This document shows positions 1-8,975 of a stretch of DNA of 45,977 nt, piece after piece. Source of the DNA: Acinetobacter sp. ANC 4173 (GTDB lineage Bacteria > Pseudomonadota > Gammaproteobacteria > Pseudomonadales > Moraxellaceae); the NCBI RefSeq assembly GCF_004331255.1, contig NZ_SJOF01000020.1, positions 1 to 45,977 of the forward strand. The letters are read 5' to 3'. Each line of letters opens with the position of its first letter. Position 1 is the stretch's first letter. Position numbers and translations under genes: made by a program. The notes under the pieces were generated by a model that saw only the letters and a list, made by a program, of their open reading frames with translations, ran no database searches and was not told the origin of the DNA.

Positions 1-231
1 CATCAATTTTCTGACAAATATTTCTCAAATAAACTTCGAGTAATTTCTACCATCAATCAATGAAAATAATTTCGATTAATCAATCAGTAAAAATCCACAC
101 AAGTTGTTCTTCATAATCTCTTAATGATCTTTCTAACACCTCGTCAGCGCTAGAAGCTGGACTTCGATAAACTCAACAACTCAGCGCTTCACGCTTCGTT
201 CGTTTCCGTCTATCTCGTCGGTATGGGATGC
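1..231 (-). other. rRNA operon leader (5' end of an rrn operon leaving the window to the left)
   Basis: Read on the minus strand, this stretch follows a strong promoter. It carries a boxB-like hairpin (133-153, loop GACG) directly followed by AAGATCATTAAG, a boxA-like antitermination element. Bases 76-131 are an exact inverted copy of 45922-45977 at the other end of the window, as expected for the conserved leader of two rrn copies. The mature 16S sequence is not in the window, so the rrn assignment rests on leader architecture, the duplicate and the promoter type. No coding sequence was seen here. Confidence 0.75.
76..131. repeat. 56-bp inverted repeat, left copy (rrn leader)
   Basis: Bases 76-131 are the exact reverse complement of 45922-45977, the last 56 bases of the window. 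The match probably continues past the right edge into the rRNA genes. It forms the outer boundary of a possible inversion of the origin segment. Confidence 0.9.
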
Positions 232-259
232 ATTCTATACGGTTTTGCTACGAGTGCAA
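232..259 (-). promoter_or_regulatory. rrn P1-type promoter, left operon
   Basis: On the minus strand the -35 is TTGCAC (254-259) and the -10 is TAGAAT (232-237), separated by 16 bp and followed by GCATCCC. The 16-bp spacer and GC-containing discriminator are typical of growth-rate-regulated rRNA promoters. The right-hand operon has almost the same promoter (TTGCAA, 16 bp, TAGAAT, GCACATCC). Confidence 0.75.
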
Positions 260-353
260 GCTCTTTTAACTGGCTGCTTTATCGGGTGTTGTATTTTTAT
301 GCACTGTTTTGGTTCATTACTACACAAAATATAAGGTAAACTATTAATTATAA

Positions 354-382
354 AGCAGAAATATGAATAAAATATTTCTGCT
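354..382 (-). terminator. hairpin downstream of the cyclophilin gene
   Basis: There is an 11-bp perfect stem (354-364 with 372-382) and a 7-base loop. On the minus strand it is followed by a short T-rich tail. On the plus strand it is followed by eight T's, so it may stop transcription from both sides and insulate the rrn promoter from the neighbouring gene. Confidence 0.6.
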
Positions 383-411
383 GTTTTTTTTAATGATTTA
401 GTGGAGCTTGC

Positions 412-963
412 TTACTTAATGTTCACACTGAGAATTTTCACTGGTTGCGTCGGTACATCTTGGTGCATACCATAGCTAGCAGTCGGTACTTTGATAATTT
501 TATCGACCACATCCATCCCCTTCGTCACCTTACCAAAAACCGCATAGCCTGCATTCATAGATCCTTTATTTAAAAAGTCATTGTCAACGACATTAATAAA
601 GAATTGGCTGGTGGCTGAGTTTGGGTTATTGGTACGTGCCATTGCCAGAGTGCCACGCGTGTTCTTTAAACCATTTGAAGATTCGTTCTTAATAGGTGCT
701 TTGGTTTGCTTTTCGACCATGTTGGCATCCATTCCTCCACCCTGAATCATAAAACCAGGAATGACACGGTGAAAAATAGTTCCGTTATAGAAATTTGCTT
801 TTGCGTAGTCTTCAAAGTTTTTGGCTGAAACTGGTGCTTTATCATTAAATAGCTCAATTTCAATATTTCCCATTGATGTTTTCATTTCCACCAGAGTATT
901 GGCTGCATAGGTACACACACTGAATGTAGCCGCAGTCAATAACGCGAGGCTCTGTTTTAACAT
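412..963 (-). CDS. periplasmic peptidyl-prolyl cis-trans isomerase (cyclophilin)
   Basis: This 183-residue protein should catalyse cis-trans isomerisation of Xaa-Pro bonds. Residues 1-20 form a signal peptide ending in a typical cut site (TYA-A), so it acts in the periplasm like PpiA. The cyclophilin core is clear: [11 protein letters not shown] at 64-74 with catalytic Arg66, GTLAMAR at 104-110, and [10 protein letters not shown] at 119-128. The length fits a secreted single-domain cyclophilin. The start is supported by AGGAAC about 8 bases upstream. It is transcribed toward the rrn leader and ends in a hairpin. The family assignment is firm; whether it is orthologous to E. coli ppiA or is the ppiB paralogue with a leader peptide is not settled. 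Confidence 0.92.
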   Translation of the reverse strand: MLKQSLALLTAATFSVCTYAANTLVEMKTSMGNIEIELFNDKAPVSAKNFEDYAKANFYNGTIFHRVIPGFMIQGGGMDANMVEKQTKAPIKNESSNGLKNTRGTLAMARTNNPNSATSQFFINVVDNDFLNKGSMNAGYAVFGKVTKGMDVVDKIIKVPTASYGMHQDVPTQPVKILSVNIK

Positions 964-1121
964 GTTGTGGGTTCCTATAATGCTGTTTTATATTTGGTTA
1001 TATTTAACACAACTCTTTAAATTCAGATACTTTTAAACTTTCTATTTATAAGATCTAAATCATTGTTTTAAATTTATGTATGGATATTCAAATATTTAAA
1101 ATGCTTTATTTGCATCTTACT

Positions 1122-2183
1122 TTAACTGTGTTTATCCCAAAATTTTCTGAATTTTTTACTCATTTCGATATAATTTTTCTTCGCAGTCCGCGATAAGCCC
1201 GCCATGTTAATGAAACCATGAGTCATGCTTGGATAATTATGATATGCCACGGAGACACCATGATGTCGTAGCTTATGGGCATAGATCTCAGCTTCATCAT
1301 GCAGTACATCATGCCCTGCCGTAACAACAAAGGCGGACGCTAATTTTCTTAAACTACCATAAGTCGGGGAAATAATTGGATCATCCAAAGCAACCTGATG
1401 CTGAGTGGCATAATGTGCGGTCACAGTATCGATATCATCTCCAGTTAAAACTAGACCATCTTTATAAGCAAAAAAGGAAGGATGACGACTTTTAAAGTCT
1501 AATGCTGGATAAATTAGGAACTGGACTTGCGGGGCATAGGCTTTACCTATACTGCGTTGCGCAACCACCGCACTTAAATTGCCACCTGCACTGTCACCTG
1601 CAACTGCTATACGATTTTTTAAAATTTTGAGTTGCTTTCGATTTTGATACACCCAAGCCAAGGCATCTTCGCAGCTCTGTACAATTTGATATGGCGAGGC
1701 TTCTGGTGCCAAAGGATAATCAATACTGAGCACTTGGACATGCGCATGTACAGCCAATAAACGACACACTTCATCATAACTATCGATACTGCCCACCACA
1801 AAGCCTCCTCCATGATAGAACACCAACATCGGAAGTTTTTTATTGGGCGCAGGATGATAGTGACGCGCAAAAATAGTTCCACTTTGCAAAGGTAAGCGTA
1901 AATCTTCGACCTGTTTAATGGCGGTCGATTTTGCTGTAATAAGCTGACTTTGTAATTCAAAGGCTTTACGAGAGTGTTGTGCATCTGCCGAAATAAAGCC
2001 TACTTTGTTCTGTTTGTATTGAACTGCCACTAGACATTTAATAAAGGAGTCTAATTCGGGGTAGTGATAAGGATAGGCTAAGGCCTTGACGATATTCTCC
2101 TGTACAAAATTAGGCAACTTATCGAGTAGTCGCGCTACTGTAGCTTGATTTTGCTCCATCACTTTTTGTATTGAGATGCCCAT
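1122..2183 (-). CDS. alpha/beta hydrolase (esterase/lipase, hormone-sensitive-lipase family)
   Basis: This 353-residue protein has the alpha/beta-hydrolase fold. It shows the HSL oxyanion-hole motif HGGG at 124-127, the nucleophile elbow GDSAGG at 196-201 (Ser198), and likely acid and base residues at Asp292 (AGHDVLHDE) and His322 (MTHGF). These are diagnostic of ester hydrolases acting on short- or medium-chain acyl esters; the natural substrate cannot be read from sequence. The first 110 residues are a helical cap-like region, and there is no signal peptide, so it is probably cytoplasmic. It stands alone, with 158 bp to the cyclophilin gene and 271 bp to the lipoprotein gene. Confidence 0.88.
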   Translation of the reverse strand: MGISIQKVMEQNQATVARLLDKLPNFVQENIVKALAYPYHYPELDSFIKCLVAVQYKQNKVGFISADAQHSRKAFELQSQLITAKSTAIKQVEDLRLPLQSGTIFARHYHPAPNKKLPMLVFYHGGGFVVGSIDSYDEVCRLLAVHAHVQVLSIDYPLAPEASPYQIVQSCEDALAWVYQNRKQLKILKNRIAVAGDSAGGNLSAVVAQRSIGKAYAPQVQFLIYPALDFKSRHPSFFAYKDGLVLTGDDIDTVTAHYATQHQVALDDPIISPTYGSLRKLASAFVVTAGHDVLHDEAEIYAHKLRHHGVSVAYHNYPSMTHGFINMAGLSRTAKKNYIEMSKKFRKFWDKHS

Positions 2184-2454
2184 AAACGACTTATTCCTTG
2201 TTGTTTTATCTTTCGGTCAAACTTTACTGAACAAGTTCAACCTTAAATTATGGCTTTTGCAACAAAGCTAATCTGCTTTAAGCATATTGTCATTAACACT
2301 ATGACTGCAAGTTTAAGTCAAAATCATCAATACACACGCAGTCTTACATAGAAAATACTGAAATAATTTTGAATTGAGATAGCTTCAGACAGTACACCTC
2401 ATTCAAGTACTGTCTTCACTCTATATGCCGTTTTCAACTCAACAACATTATGCG

Positions 2455-2691
2455 TTATTGTTGAATCGATTGCGGTTGGTTTTGCATTTGCTCCGTTGAT
2501 GCCTGAGGGACATTCGAGTTTACAGATCCATCGACTTGTGTCGCAATTCCGTCTTGTCCTTGTACTGCAACCTCTGCTCCAGTCGAGATTTGAGCTGTTT
2601 CAGTCGCTTGTACAGGGTCTTTAGATGCACAACCCACTGCAAGCACTGAAATAGCTAACATAGAAATCGTCAATAGTCCGACTTTTTTCAT
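2455..2691 (-). CDS. small putative lipoprotein
   Basis: This 78-residue protein has a lipoprotein signal: a short basic N-terminus, a hydrophobic stretch and a lipobox LAVGC with Cys21, followed by a low-complexity tail rich in Gln, Ser and Thr. It should be lipid-anchored to the inner or outer membrane; no catalytic domain is visible. An in-frame ATG 30 bases further upstream has no ribosome site, whereas this ATG has AAGAGGA at good spacing, so this start is preferred. An imperfect dyad overlaps the stop codon but lacks a T-tract. Function unknown. Confidence 0.75.
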   Translation of the reverse strand: MKKVGLLTISMLAISVLAVGCASKDPVQATETAQISTGAEVAVQGQDGIATQVDGSVNSNVPQASTEQMQNQPQSIQQ

Positions 2692-3216
2692 ACTTTGTTC
2701 CTCTTCAAATAAAAAATACAAAAACCAATCTTTAGTTTTGCGAAGTCATCATTCATGTTTTTTCAATGCGTTGCGCACATGTATGGTGAGCGTTTTTTAT
2801 TTGTTGGTTACATTCTGCAATCTTTTATTAAGCTTGTTTTGAAGCATCATTTTTTTCTTCGAGCAAGAAAATGAATTAAGTGATTATTTTTAATCGCATA
2901 AAGTACATCGTTGCAGCTCAATACACCTCAGAAAGTAGGTTTTCTTAAAAAATATCGAAATGAAAAGACTTACTGCTGTTGCCAAGTATCTACAGAACCT
3001 TTAACTCATCACGTTTCTACTGTGCTCAACCTATACGATGTAGCAATTCTCAACAATTTTCAAAAAAAAGCTTATTCAAAGGTTGAATAAGCTTTAAAAA
3101 CAGATTTTTAAAATATCTATAAACCACGATGACCGTGATTGTGGTGATCCGTCCTCAAAACATTTGCCCAAATCATGAAAGTCTGCTCATCATGATCATT
3201 TTTATGCAAATTATCA
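2692..3216. other. 525-bp intergenic region
   Basis: This region holds the promoter and leader of the lipoprotein gene on its left side and, on its right, the transcription terminator of the beta-lactamase-fold gene (3062-3095). A 33-codon reading frame on the minus strand (3117-3216), one frame off the upstream gene and ending in a His-rich stretch, is open but has no ribosome site. Nothing else was recognised. Confidence 0.5.
3062..3095 (-). terminator. intrinsic terminator of the MBL-fold gene
   Basis: A 13-bp perfect stem (3067-3079 with 3083-3095) has a 3-base loop. On the minus strand it is followed by a run of T's (A's at 3062-3069). It lies about 120 bp beyond the stop codon of the MBL-fold gene. 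Confidence 0.8.
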
Positions 3217-4080
3217 TTAAGGCCACTGCATCTCGCCTTTGACCACTTTAGCGCCCAACTCTAAGCTGCTTGACTCACCTAAAGCAGGATACTGTGTGTG
3301 CATGATTCCGATTAACTCAGCTGAGTTTTTGCTGGCTTTCACCGCTTTCTCATATTGCTTTAAATAGTCTATCGAGAAATTCACAGCATCAAGACCTTCG
3401 GCCGCACCAGCGTTCATATGTGCAGGAACCACGACTTCAGGTTGAAGCGCTTTGATTGATTCCAATGTCTTAACCACTTCAGCACGATCTTTGGAGCTTG
3501 GCGTGTCTGCCATCCACAAATGAATACCCGATGAAACAGGAATTCCACCGACCACTGCTTTAGCGCTTGGAATCCATAAATAGGTCAGTTCTTTTTGACC
3601 TTTAATGTCAATCTGTTCACTTTCAAGCTTTAAAATTTGAGCCGTATAGGCTTGCGGAACAATAATTTTGCTTGGTGCGTTGGCTCCCATTTTTTCTCCC
3701 CAGTACTGCACTTTTAATGCTTGGGTATCTTGAATATGTTGCACCGTTTCAGGCGTTGCAATGATTTTAACCTTCGGGAAATAGTACTGAAAAACATCCA
3801 AACCAAAATAATAGTCAGGATCACCATAGCTGACAAAAATCGTGCTTAAAGTCTTACCTCGATCGAGAATATCCGCGGCAATTCTCAGTGCCTCTGATTT
3901 AGAAAATTGAGCATTCACCAACATGACTTCTTTATCGCCTTCAATCAGGGTAGATGTCACGCCGAAATGTTCAGGCTTAGCTAAATAGGTGTGAATTTTT
4001 AGGTCTTGCGCATAGGCAGTGGAGCTAAGCGCTAAAGCAGTGAAGGCAAGGGCATAAAACTTGGTTTGCATGGTATTCAT
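3217..4080 (-). CDS. secreted metallo-beta-lactamase-fold protein with degenerate metal site
   Basis: This 287-residue protein begins with a signal peptide (to about TAYA-Q at 24) and then follows the MBL-fold pattern. Where active hydrolases have HxHxDH, it reads YGDPDY (85-90), keeping only the Asp. A later GGIP (178-181) and VVPAH (217-221, His221) mark the other metal-ligand loops. It is therefore either a family with altered metal binding or a non-hydrolytic relative; the substrate is unknown. The start may be the second ATG (4071), because the only purine-rich ribosome site (AAGAG) directly abuts the first. It diverges from a LysR gene across 99 bp, suggesting that regulator controls it. 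Confidence 0.8.
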   Translation of the reverse strand: MNTMQTKFYALAFTALALSSTAYAQDLKIHTYLAKPEHFGVTSTLIEGDKEVMLVNAQFSKSEALRIAADILDRGKTLSTIFVSYGDPDYYFGLDVFQYYFPKVKIIATPETVQHIQDTQALKVQYWGEKMGANAPSKIIVPQAYTAQILKLESEQIDIKGQKELTYLWIPSAKAVVGGIPVSSGIHLWMADTPSSKDRAEVVKTLESIKALQPEVVVPAHMNAGAAEGLDAVNFSIDYLKQYEKAVKASKNSAELIGIMHTQYPALGESSSLELGAKVVKGEMQWP

Positions 4081-4148
4081 CTCTTATTTGATTTTGAATA
4101 TTTTAAATTTCAGTTTCTGACAAATAAACAGCTCAACTTAAGATAAAC

Positions 4149-4167
4149 TGTTGCAATATACGCAACA
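4149..4167. promoter_or_regulatory. LysR-type operator palindrome
   Basis: The perfect dyad TGTTGC-N7-GCAACA sits between the divergent MBL-fold and LysR genes. It contains the T-N11-A arrangement usual for LysR sites, and it ends 12 bp before the lysR start codon, where binding could autorepress. The regulator pairing is inferred from position. Confidence 0.6.
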
Positions 4168-4179
4168 ATAAACATAAAT

Positions 4180-5073
4180 ATGGATACCCTAAAAGCCATT
4201 CAAGTCTTTGTCTGTATTGCCCAACAAGGCAGTTTGACCAAAGCCGCAGACCAGCTCAATGTTTCTCGCGCCATGGTATCTCGCTACCTTGAACATCTAG
4301 AAAATCATTTTTCGACCCGATTATTTCATCGCAATACCCGTAAAATTTCCCTGACATCGACAGGAGAGCAAGCTCTGCATTACTGCGAGAATATTTTGCA
4401 ACAGCAGCAACTCCTTTTAGAAATGACTCATGATCAACAACAGATTGGTACCATTCGACTGACTACAGGGCTTTTTTTACTGCAAAATGGCCTAGCAGAA
4501 TGCATTAAGCAATTTAGACAGCAGTTTGCATTTGTACAATTCGATATTGTGATTACAGAAGACACTCTCGATTTAATTGATGCCCAAATCGATTTAGCCT
4601 TTCGGATTAGCCCTAAAATAGCTGAAGGTTTAATTGCTCGCCCGCTCTTTCCGATTGACTCTGTTTTATGCGCACATTCCGATTATTTGGCACAAGCGCC
4701 CGAGATTCAACATCCTGAACAGTTGTTACAACATACCTGCCTGACCCATCACAGCATGCATTCGGTTTGGACGCTAAACGCACCCAATCAACACCCGCAA
4801 AACTATAACTTACATAGTGTGATCCAAAGCAATGATGCCTATGCGTTATTAGAAATGTGCAAACAGGCACAGGGCATTGCCATGTTACCAACCGCATTGG
4901 TGCAAACTGAGCTGAATCAAAATCGGCTACATCAGATTCTGCCCGACTACGCCCTGCCGCAAATGCAACTGTCTGTGGTGTATTCATCGCGGCGACATTT
5001 AAGTAAAAAAACGCAAGAATTCATCGCATTTGTGATTCAACACTTCAATTTATCTGAGAAAAAACAGAAATAG
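4180..5073 (+). CDS. LysR-family transcriptional regulator
   Basis: This 297-residue protein has the LysR layout: an N-terminal winged helix-turn-helix (1-60, with AADQLNVSRAMVSRYLEHLE as the recognition region and LFHRNTRKISLTSTG as the wing) and a C-terminal periplasmic-binding-like effector domain from about residue 90. The full length matches the family. It resembles the CrgA/PecT-like branch by its short effector domain. It is divergent to the secreted MBL-fold gene with a clean palindrome between them, so local control of that gene is the obvious hypothesis. The inducer is unknown. Confidence 0.9.
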   Translation: MDTLKAIQVFVCIAQQGSLTKAADQLNVSRAMVSRYLEHLENHFSTRLFHRNTRKISLTSTGEQALHYCENILQQQQLLLEMTHDQQQIGTIRLTTGLFLLQNGLAECIKQFRQQFAFVQFDIVITEDTLDLIDAQIDLAFRISPKIAEGLIARPLFPIDSVLCAHSDYLAQAPEIQHPEQLLQHTCLTHHSMHSVWTLNAPNQHPQNYNLHSVIQSNDAYALLEMCKQAQGIAMLPTALVQTELNQNRLHQILPDYALPQMQLSVVYSSRRHLSKKTQEFIAFVIQHFNLSEKKQK

Positions 5074-5096
5074 TGCAAATTTAATCAAGCATGCAA

Positions 5097-5121
5097 CTTG
5101 AATTTTGCTTTCCTGCCCCGA
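5097..5121 (+). promoter_or_regulatory. candidate sigma-32 heat-shock promoter of grpE
   Basis: CTTGAA (5097-5102), 13 bp, CCCCGA (5116-5121) closely follows the gamma-proteobacterial sigma-32 consensus (CTTGAA N13-15 CCCCAT). It lies about 110 bp upstream of the preferred grpE start. Confidence 0.65.
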
Positions 5122-5233
5122 CCTCTTTTACTAATCATGAATTTCATAACTCATGACAGTTCAGAATTAACCAGTGAACACTGACGCCAAAGGACTGTAC
5201 ATGTTTAAGAACCCTTTTAAACGGAGTAAATCA

Positions 5234-5782
5234 ATGACAACTGAGCAAAACGAACAGGCTCAAGACCTTCAACAAGAGCAAGCTGAGTCACAAACAGCGC
5301 AAACTCAAGCTGAAACCGAGCAAACAAACGTTTCAGTTGAAGATTTACAAGCGCAAATCGGCAAACTTGAAGAAAGCTTGAAATTAGAAAAAGCCCGTAC
5401 AGCAAATGCCGTTTATGAAGCACAGAAGAGTGTTGAGCGCATTCAACGTGAATCTGACAAACACAAAGAGACGGTTTTGGAAAAGTTCGCCAAAGAACTT
5501 CTCGATGTTGTGGACAATTTAGAACGTGCCATTCAAGCCGCAGGTGAAGAAGAAACTCCTGTACTTGAAGGTGTAAGACTGACTTTGAAATCTTTACTGA
5601 CCACCCTTGAGAAATTTGGTGTGATCGAGGCAGATACAAAAAATGGTTTCAATGCAGATTTACACCAAGCGGTTGGGATTGATCCAAATGCCAAAGCGAA
5701 CGAAATTGGGACCGTTTTACAGAAAGGTTACACCTTAAATGGTCGTTTACTTCGCCCTGCTATGGTGATGGTAGGCGCATAA
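5234..5782 (+). CDS. grpE: GrpE nucleotide exchange factor for DnaK
   Basis: GrpE releases ADP from DnaK and so resets the chaperone cycle in the cytoplasm. This 182-residue protein has the acidic, Gln-rich N-terminus, a long dimerising helix (about residues 30-85), and the C-terminal beta-wing with [12 protein letters not shown] and [12 protein letters not shown]. The ATG used here has GGAG seven bases upstream and gives the length usual in Acinetobacter. An in-frame ATG 60 bases earlier would add a basic extension not expected in the family. dnaK follows after 121 bp, and both genes have their own heat-shock-like promoter. Confidence 0.97.
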   Translation: MTTEQNEQAQDLQQEQAESQTAQTQAETEQTNVSVEDLQAQIGKLEESLKLEKARTANAVYEAQKSVERIQRESDKHKETVLEKFAKELLDVVDNLERAIQAAGEEETPVLEGVRLTLKSLLTTLEKFGVIEADTKNGFNADLHQAVGIDPNAKANEIGTVLQKGYTLNGRLLRPAMVMVGA

Positions 5783-5826
5783 ACCCTATAAATACGGGAG
5801 TTTGTGAAAAATTTTCAGAAAAATAA

Positions 5827-5854
5827 CTTGAAAAATTTTGAACGGCTCTCATAT
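5827..5854 (+). promoter_or_regulatory. candidate sigma-32 promoter of dnaK
   Basis: CTTGAA (5827-5832), 14 bp, TCTCATAT (5847-5854) resembles the sigma-32 consensus, with the -10 box matching CCCCATAT at six of eight positions. It lies 49 bp upstream of dnaK and would allow heat-induced expression separate from grpE. Confidence 0.55.
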
Positions 5855-5903
5855 CGGATAACAAGCAAAAACATTGCACAAAAATTTTTGAGGAACAGAT
5901 CTA

Positions 5904-7847
5904 ATGGCTAAAATCATTGGTATTGACTTAGGTACAACAAACTCATGCGTTGCTGTACTTGAAGGCGACAAAGTTAAAGTAATCGAGAACGCTGAAGGCG
6001 CTCGTACAACTCCATCGATCATTGCGTATAAAGATGGTGAAATCTTGGTTGGTCAGTCTGCAAAACGTCAGGCCGTGACTAACCCTAAAAATACATTATT
6101 CGCGATCAAGCGTTTAATCGGTCGTCGTTATGAAGACCAAGCGGTACAAAAAGACATCGGTCTTGTACCTTACAAAATCATCAAAGCAGACAATGGCGAT
6201 GCTTGGGTTGAAGTCAACGACAAAAAACTTGCACCACAACAAATCTCTGCTGAAATCTTGAAAAAGATGAAGAAAACAGCTGAAGATTATTTAGGTGAAA
6301 CAGTGACAGAAGCCGTGATTACGGTGCCTGCTTACTTTAACGATGCTCAGCGTCAAGCAACCAAAGATGCGGGTAAAATCGCTGGTCTTGATGTGAAACG
6401 TATCATCAACGAACCAACTGCTGCGGCACTTGCGTTCGGTATGGACAAAAAAGAAGGCGACCGCAAAATTGCAGTTTACGACTTAGGTGGTGGTACTTTT
6501 GACGTATCTATCATTGAAATTGCTGACCTTGATGGCGACCAACAAATCGAAGTGTTATCAACCAATGGTGATACTTTCCTTGGCGGTGAAGACTTTGATA
6601 ACGCATTAATTGAATTCTTGGTTGAAGAATTTAAGAAAGAACAAAGTGTGAACTTGAAAAATGATCCACTTGCGTTACAACGTTTGAAAGAAGCTGCTGA
6701 AAAAGCAAAAATCGAGCTTTCTTCATCAAATGCGACTGAAATTAACCTTCCATATATCACGGCTGATGCGACTGGTCCTAAACACTTAGTGATCAATGTA
6801 ACTCGTGCAAAACTTGAAGGTTTAGTGGCTGATTTAGTGGCTCGTACCATTGAGCCTTGCCGTATCGCGCTTAAAGATGCTGGTCTTTCGACTTCTGACA
6901 TCTCTGACGTAATCTTGGTAGGCGGTCAATCACGTATGCCAATGGTTCAACAACAAGTTCAAGAGTTCTTTGGCAAAGAGCCACGTAAAGACGTGAACCC
7001 GGATGAAGCGGTTGCGATTGGTGCTGCGATTCAAGGTGCAGTGTTGTCTGGTGACAAAACTGACGTACTTCTTCTTGACGTAACTCCATTGACTCTTGGT
7101 ATTGAGACTATGGGTGGCGTGTTAACAGCAATTATTGAGAAAAACACCACGATTCCTGCGAAGAAATCACAAGTGTTCTCTACTGCTGCAGACAACCAAC
7201 CTGCGGTAGACATTTCAGTTTACCAAGGTGAACGTAAAATGGCTCAACAAAACAAATTGTTGGGTAACTTCCAATTAGGCGATATCCCACCTGCTCCACG
7301 TGGTGTTCCGCAAATTGAAGTATCGTTCGACATCAACGCGGATGGTATCTTGAAAGTATCTGCGAAAGATAAGAGCACGGGTAAAGAGCAATCAATCCAG
7401 ATTAAAGCAAACTCAGGTTTGTCTGATGCTGAAATCGAAGCAATGATCAAAGATGCTGAAGCGAATGCTGAAGAAGATCGTAAGTTTGAAGAGTTAGCAA
7501 AAGCTCGTAACGAAGCGGATGCTCTTGTTTCTAGCTCGAATAAAGCAGTAAAAGATCTTGGTGATAAAGTTACTGAAGATGAAAAAACTGCAATCGCTAC
7601 TGCGGTTTCTGAACTTGAAGCTTCAACTAAAGAAAATGATGTTGAAGACATTAAAGCGAAAACTGAAGCTTTACAAAACATCTTAATGCCAATCACCCAA
7701 CGTGCTTATGAACAAGCGCAAGGTGCTGGTGGCGCTGAAGGTTTTGATCCAAATGCATTCCAAGGTGATGCTGCTGGTCAACAACAGAAAGCGGACGATG
7801 GCGTTGTAGATGCTGAGTTCACTGAAGTCAAAGATGACAAAAAATAA
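5904..7847 (+). CDS. dnaK: molecular chaperone DnaK (Hsp70)
   Basis: This 647-residue Hsp70 uses ATP to bind and release unfolded polypeptides with GrpE and DnaJ. The N-terminal ATPase domain shows [13 protein letters not shown] near residue 6, the [10 protein letters not shown] phosphate loop near 193 and [10 protein letters not shown] near 337. The substrate-binding domain follows from about 390, and a helical lid leads to the conserved acidic tail ([10 protein letters not shown]). Start is ATG after GAGGA. Codon use is strongly biased toward T-ending preferred codons, as expected for high expression. A strong terminator follows directly; dnaJ is not in this window. Confidence 0.99.
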   Translation: MAKIIGIDLGTTNSCVAVLEGDKVKVIENAEGARTTPSIIAYKDGEILVGQSAKRQAVTNPKNTLFAIKRLIGRRYEDQAVQKDIGLVPYKIIKADNGDAWVEVNDKKLAPQQISAEILKKMKKTAEDYLGETVTEAVITVPAYFNDAQRQATKDAGKIAGLDVKRIINEPTAAALAFGMDKKEGDRKIAVYDLGGGTFDVSIIEIADLDGDQQIEVLSTNGDTFLGGEDFDNALIEFLVEEFKKEQSVNLKNDPLALQRLKEAAEKAKIELSSSNATEINLPYITADATGPKHLVINVTRAKLEGLVADLVARTIEPCRIALKDAGLSTSDISDVILVGGQSRMPMVQQQVQEFFGKEPRKDVNPDEAVAIGAAIQGAVLSGDKTDVLLLDVTPLTLGIETMGGVLTAIIEKNTTIPAKKSQVFSTAADNQPAVDISVYQGERKMAQQNKLLGNFQLGDIPPAPRGVPQIEVSFDINADGILKVSAKDKSTGKEQSIQIKANSGLSDAEIEAMIKDAEANAEEDRKFEELAKARNEADALVSSSNKAVKDLGDKVTEDEKTAIATAVSELEASTKENDVEDIKAKTEALQNILMPITQRAYEQAQGAGGAEGFDPNAFQGDAAGQQQKADDGVVDAEFTEVKDDKK

Positions 7848-7866
7848 TTTGTCTCTTTAAAAAAGA

Positions 7867-7889
7867 CCGCGCGAAAGCGCGGTTTTTTT
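7867..7889 (+). terminator. dnaK intrinsic terminator
   Basis: The hairpin CCGCGC-GAAA-GCGCGG with a stable GNRA-type tetraloop is followed by seven T's, 20 bp after the dnaK stop. Confidence 0.95.
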
Positions 7890-7957
7890 ATTGAAAAATA
7901 TTTCCACAATCCTTACTTTTCGCTACATTAAGCACAAACGAAAAAGAAAAATGATTT

Positions 7958-8857
7958 ATGCATCGATTTGGTTTAACGCTACTCTTCTTGGCTGTACTTT
8001 GGCTCAGTTACCAAAGCCATGCACACTATCAATTACGTTATAACGCCTGGTCAGATCGAGTATTTCATCCTTTTGACCAACGATTACGCTTTAGAATTGG
8101 CAATGTTGATCCGCGTTTTGGTCTCACTCAAGCTCAAGTCATACAACTGAGTCAGGAAGCCCTAGAAATCTGGCAGCAAGGTACACAACAAACGCTGTTT
8201 GTTTATGATCCAAATGCAAAACTCAGTATCGAGTTAATCTATGATCAACGTCAGCAAGATGCCAATGCCTTGAAGCAAACCCAACAAAAACTAGATAAGA
8301 GCAAGAATCAAAACAACCGCTCTTCGGATAATATTGAACGCGCCAGAACTCAGCTAGATTTAACCCAACATCGTTTAGAACAACAAAAACAACAATTGGA
8401 AGCTGAATATCGCTATTTAAACAGCCAACAAGCTCAGGTACAGTCCGCACAACAGCAACAAAATTTACGTGATCAACTCCTCCAACTACAATACAGAACT
8501 GCCCAGTTCGAACAAGAAGCGGCTTATTTTCAACAACAGAATGATTCATTTAACCAACAAGTCGATCAACACAATGTGGGTATCGCACAACTGAATCAAC
8601 AAATTTTACAAGCCCAACAACGCTTCCCTGCACGCGAATTTCATAAAGGCGTGTTTATGGGCAATAAAATTGAAATCTACCAATTTGATGGAAATGATGA
8701 TCTTAGACTCACCATCGCACATGAATTAGGCCATGCGCTAGGATTGGCGCATCATAATGACCCACAAGCCCTGATGTATCCTATTTTAGGAGAACAAGAT
8801 TTACAGCATTTTAGGCTCAGAGCTGCAGATTTACAGTTATTGGCTGCACACCAATAG
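7958..8857 (+). CDS. matrixin-like zinc metalloprotease with Gln-rich coiled coil
   Basis: This 299-residue protein starts with an uncleaved or cleaved signal/anchor (residues 4-20). Residues 25-95 resemble the N-terminal strands of a matrixin fold. A long, Gln-rich heptad-like coiled coil follows (about 100-222). The zinc-binding helix HELGHALGLAHH is at 255-266 (His255, His259, His265, catalytic Glu256), and a Met-turn candidate is in ALMYP (Met273). The consensus HExxHxxGxxH is the M10 metzincin signature. The coiled coil appears to be inserted inside the catalytic domain, which is unusual. It is probably exported and membrane- or envelope-associated. The substrate is unknown, and no pro-domain Cys switch is visible. 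Confidence 0.82.
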   Translation: MHRFGLTLLFLAVLWLSYQSHAHYQLRYNAWSDRVFHPFDQRLRFRIGNVDPRFGLTQAQVIQLSQEALEIWQQGTQQTLFVYDPNAKLSIELIYDQRQQDANALKQTQQKLDKSKNQNNRSSDNIERARTQLDLTQHRLEQQKQQLEAEYRYLNSQQAQVQSAQQQQNLRDQLLQLQYRTAQFEQEAAYFQQQNDSFNQQVDQHNVGIAQLNQQILQAQQRFPAREFHKGVFMGNKIEIYQFDGNDDLRLTIAHELGHALGLAHHNDPQALMYPILGEQDLQHFRLRAADLQLLAAHQ

Positions 8858-8975
8858 CCTTGTGAAAAATACCCTTAAACCTTATAAGGCTTTTTGCTTG
8901 ATTTGCGCAGCAAAAGATTGGATTTCATGCTATTGTGATAGAACCATCCACACAGCAAACTGAGCGGAGAACAAT

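Noticed and set aside
2341..2470. Dyads around 2388-2415 and 2438-2465 near the lipoprotein stop
   Set aside because: Stems are present but no T-tract follows on the minus strand, so I did not call a terminator.
3117..3216. His-rich open frame on the minus strand downstream of the MBL-fold gene
   Set aside because: It is one frame off the gene, has no ribosome site and is only 33 codons; chance or a relic cannot be told apart.
4613..4987. 124-codon minus-strand frame inside the lysR gene
   Set aside because: Antisense shadow of a clearly coding LysR gene with no start signal.
7244..7696. 150-codon minus-strand frame inside dnaK
   Set aside because: Ser/Ala/Leu-rich shadow frame caused by dnaK codon bias.
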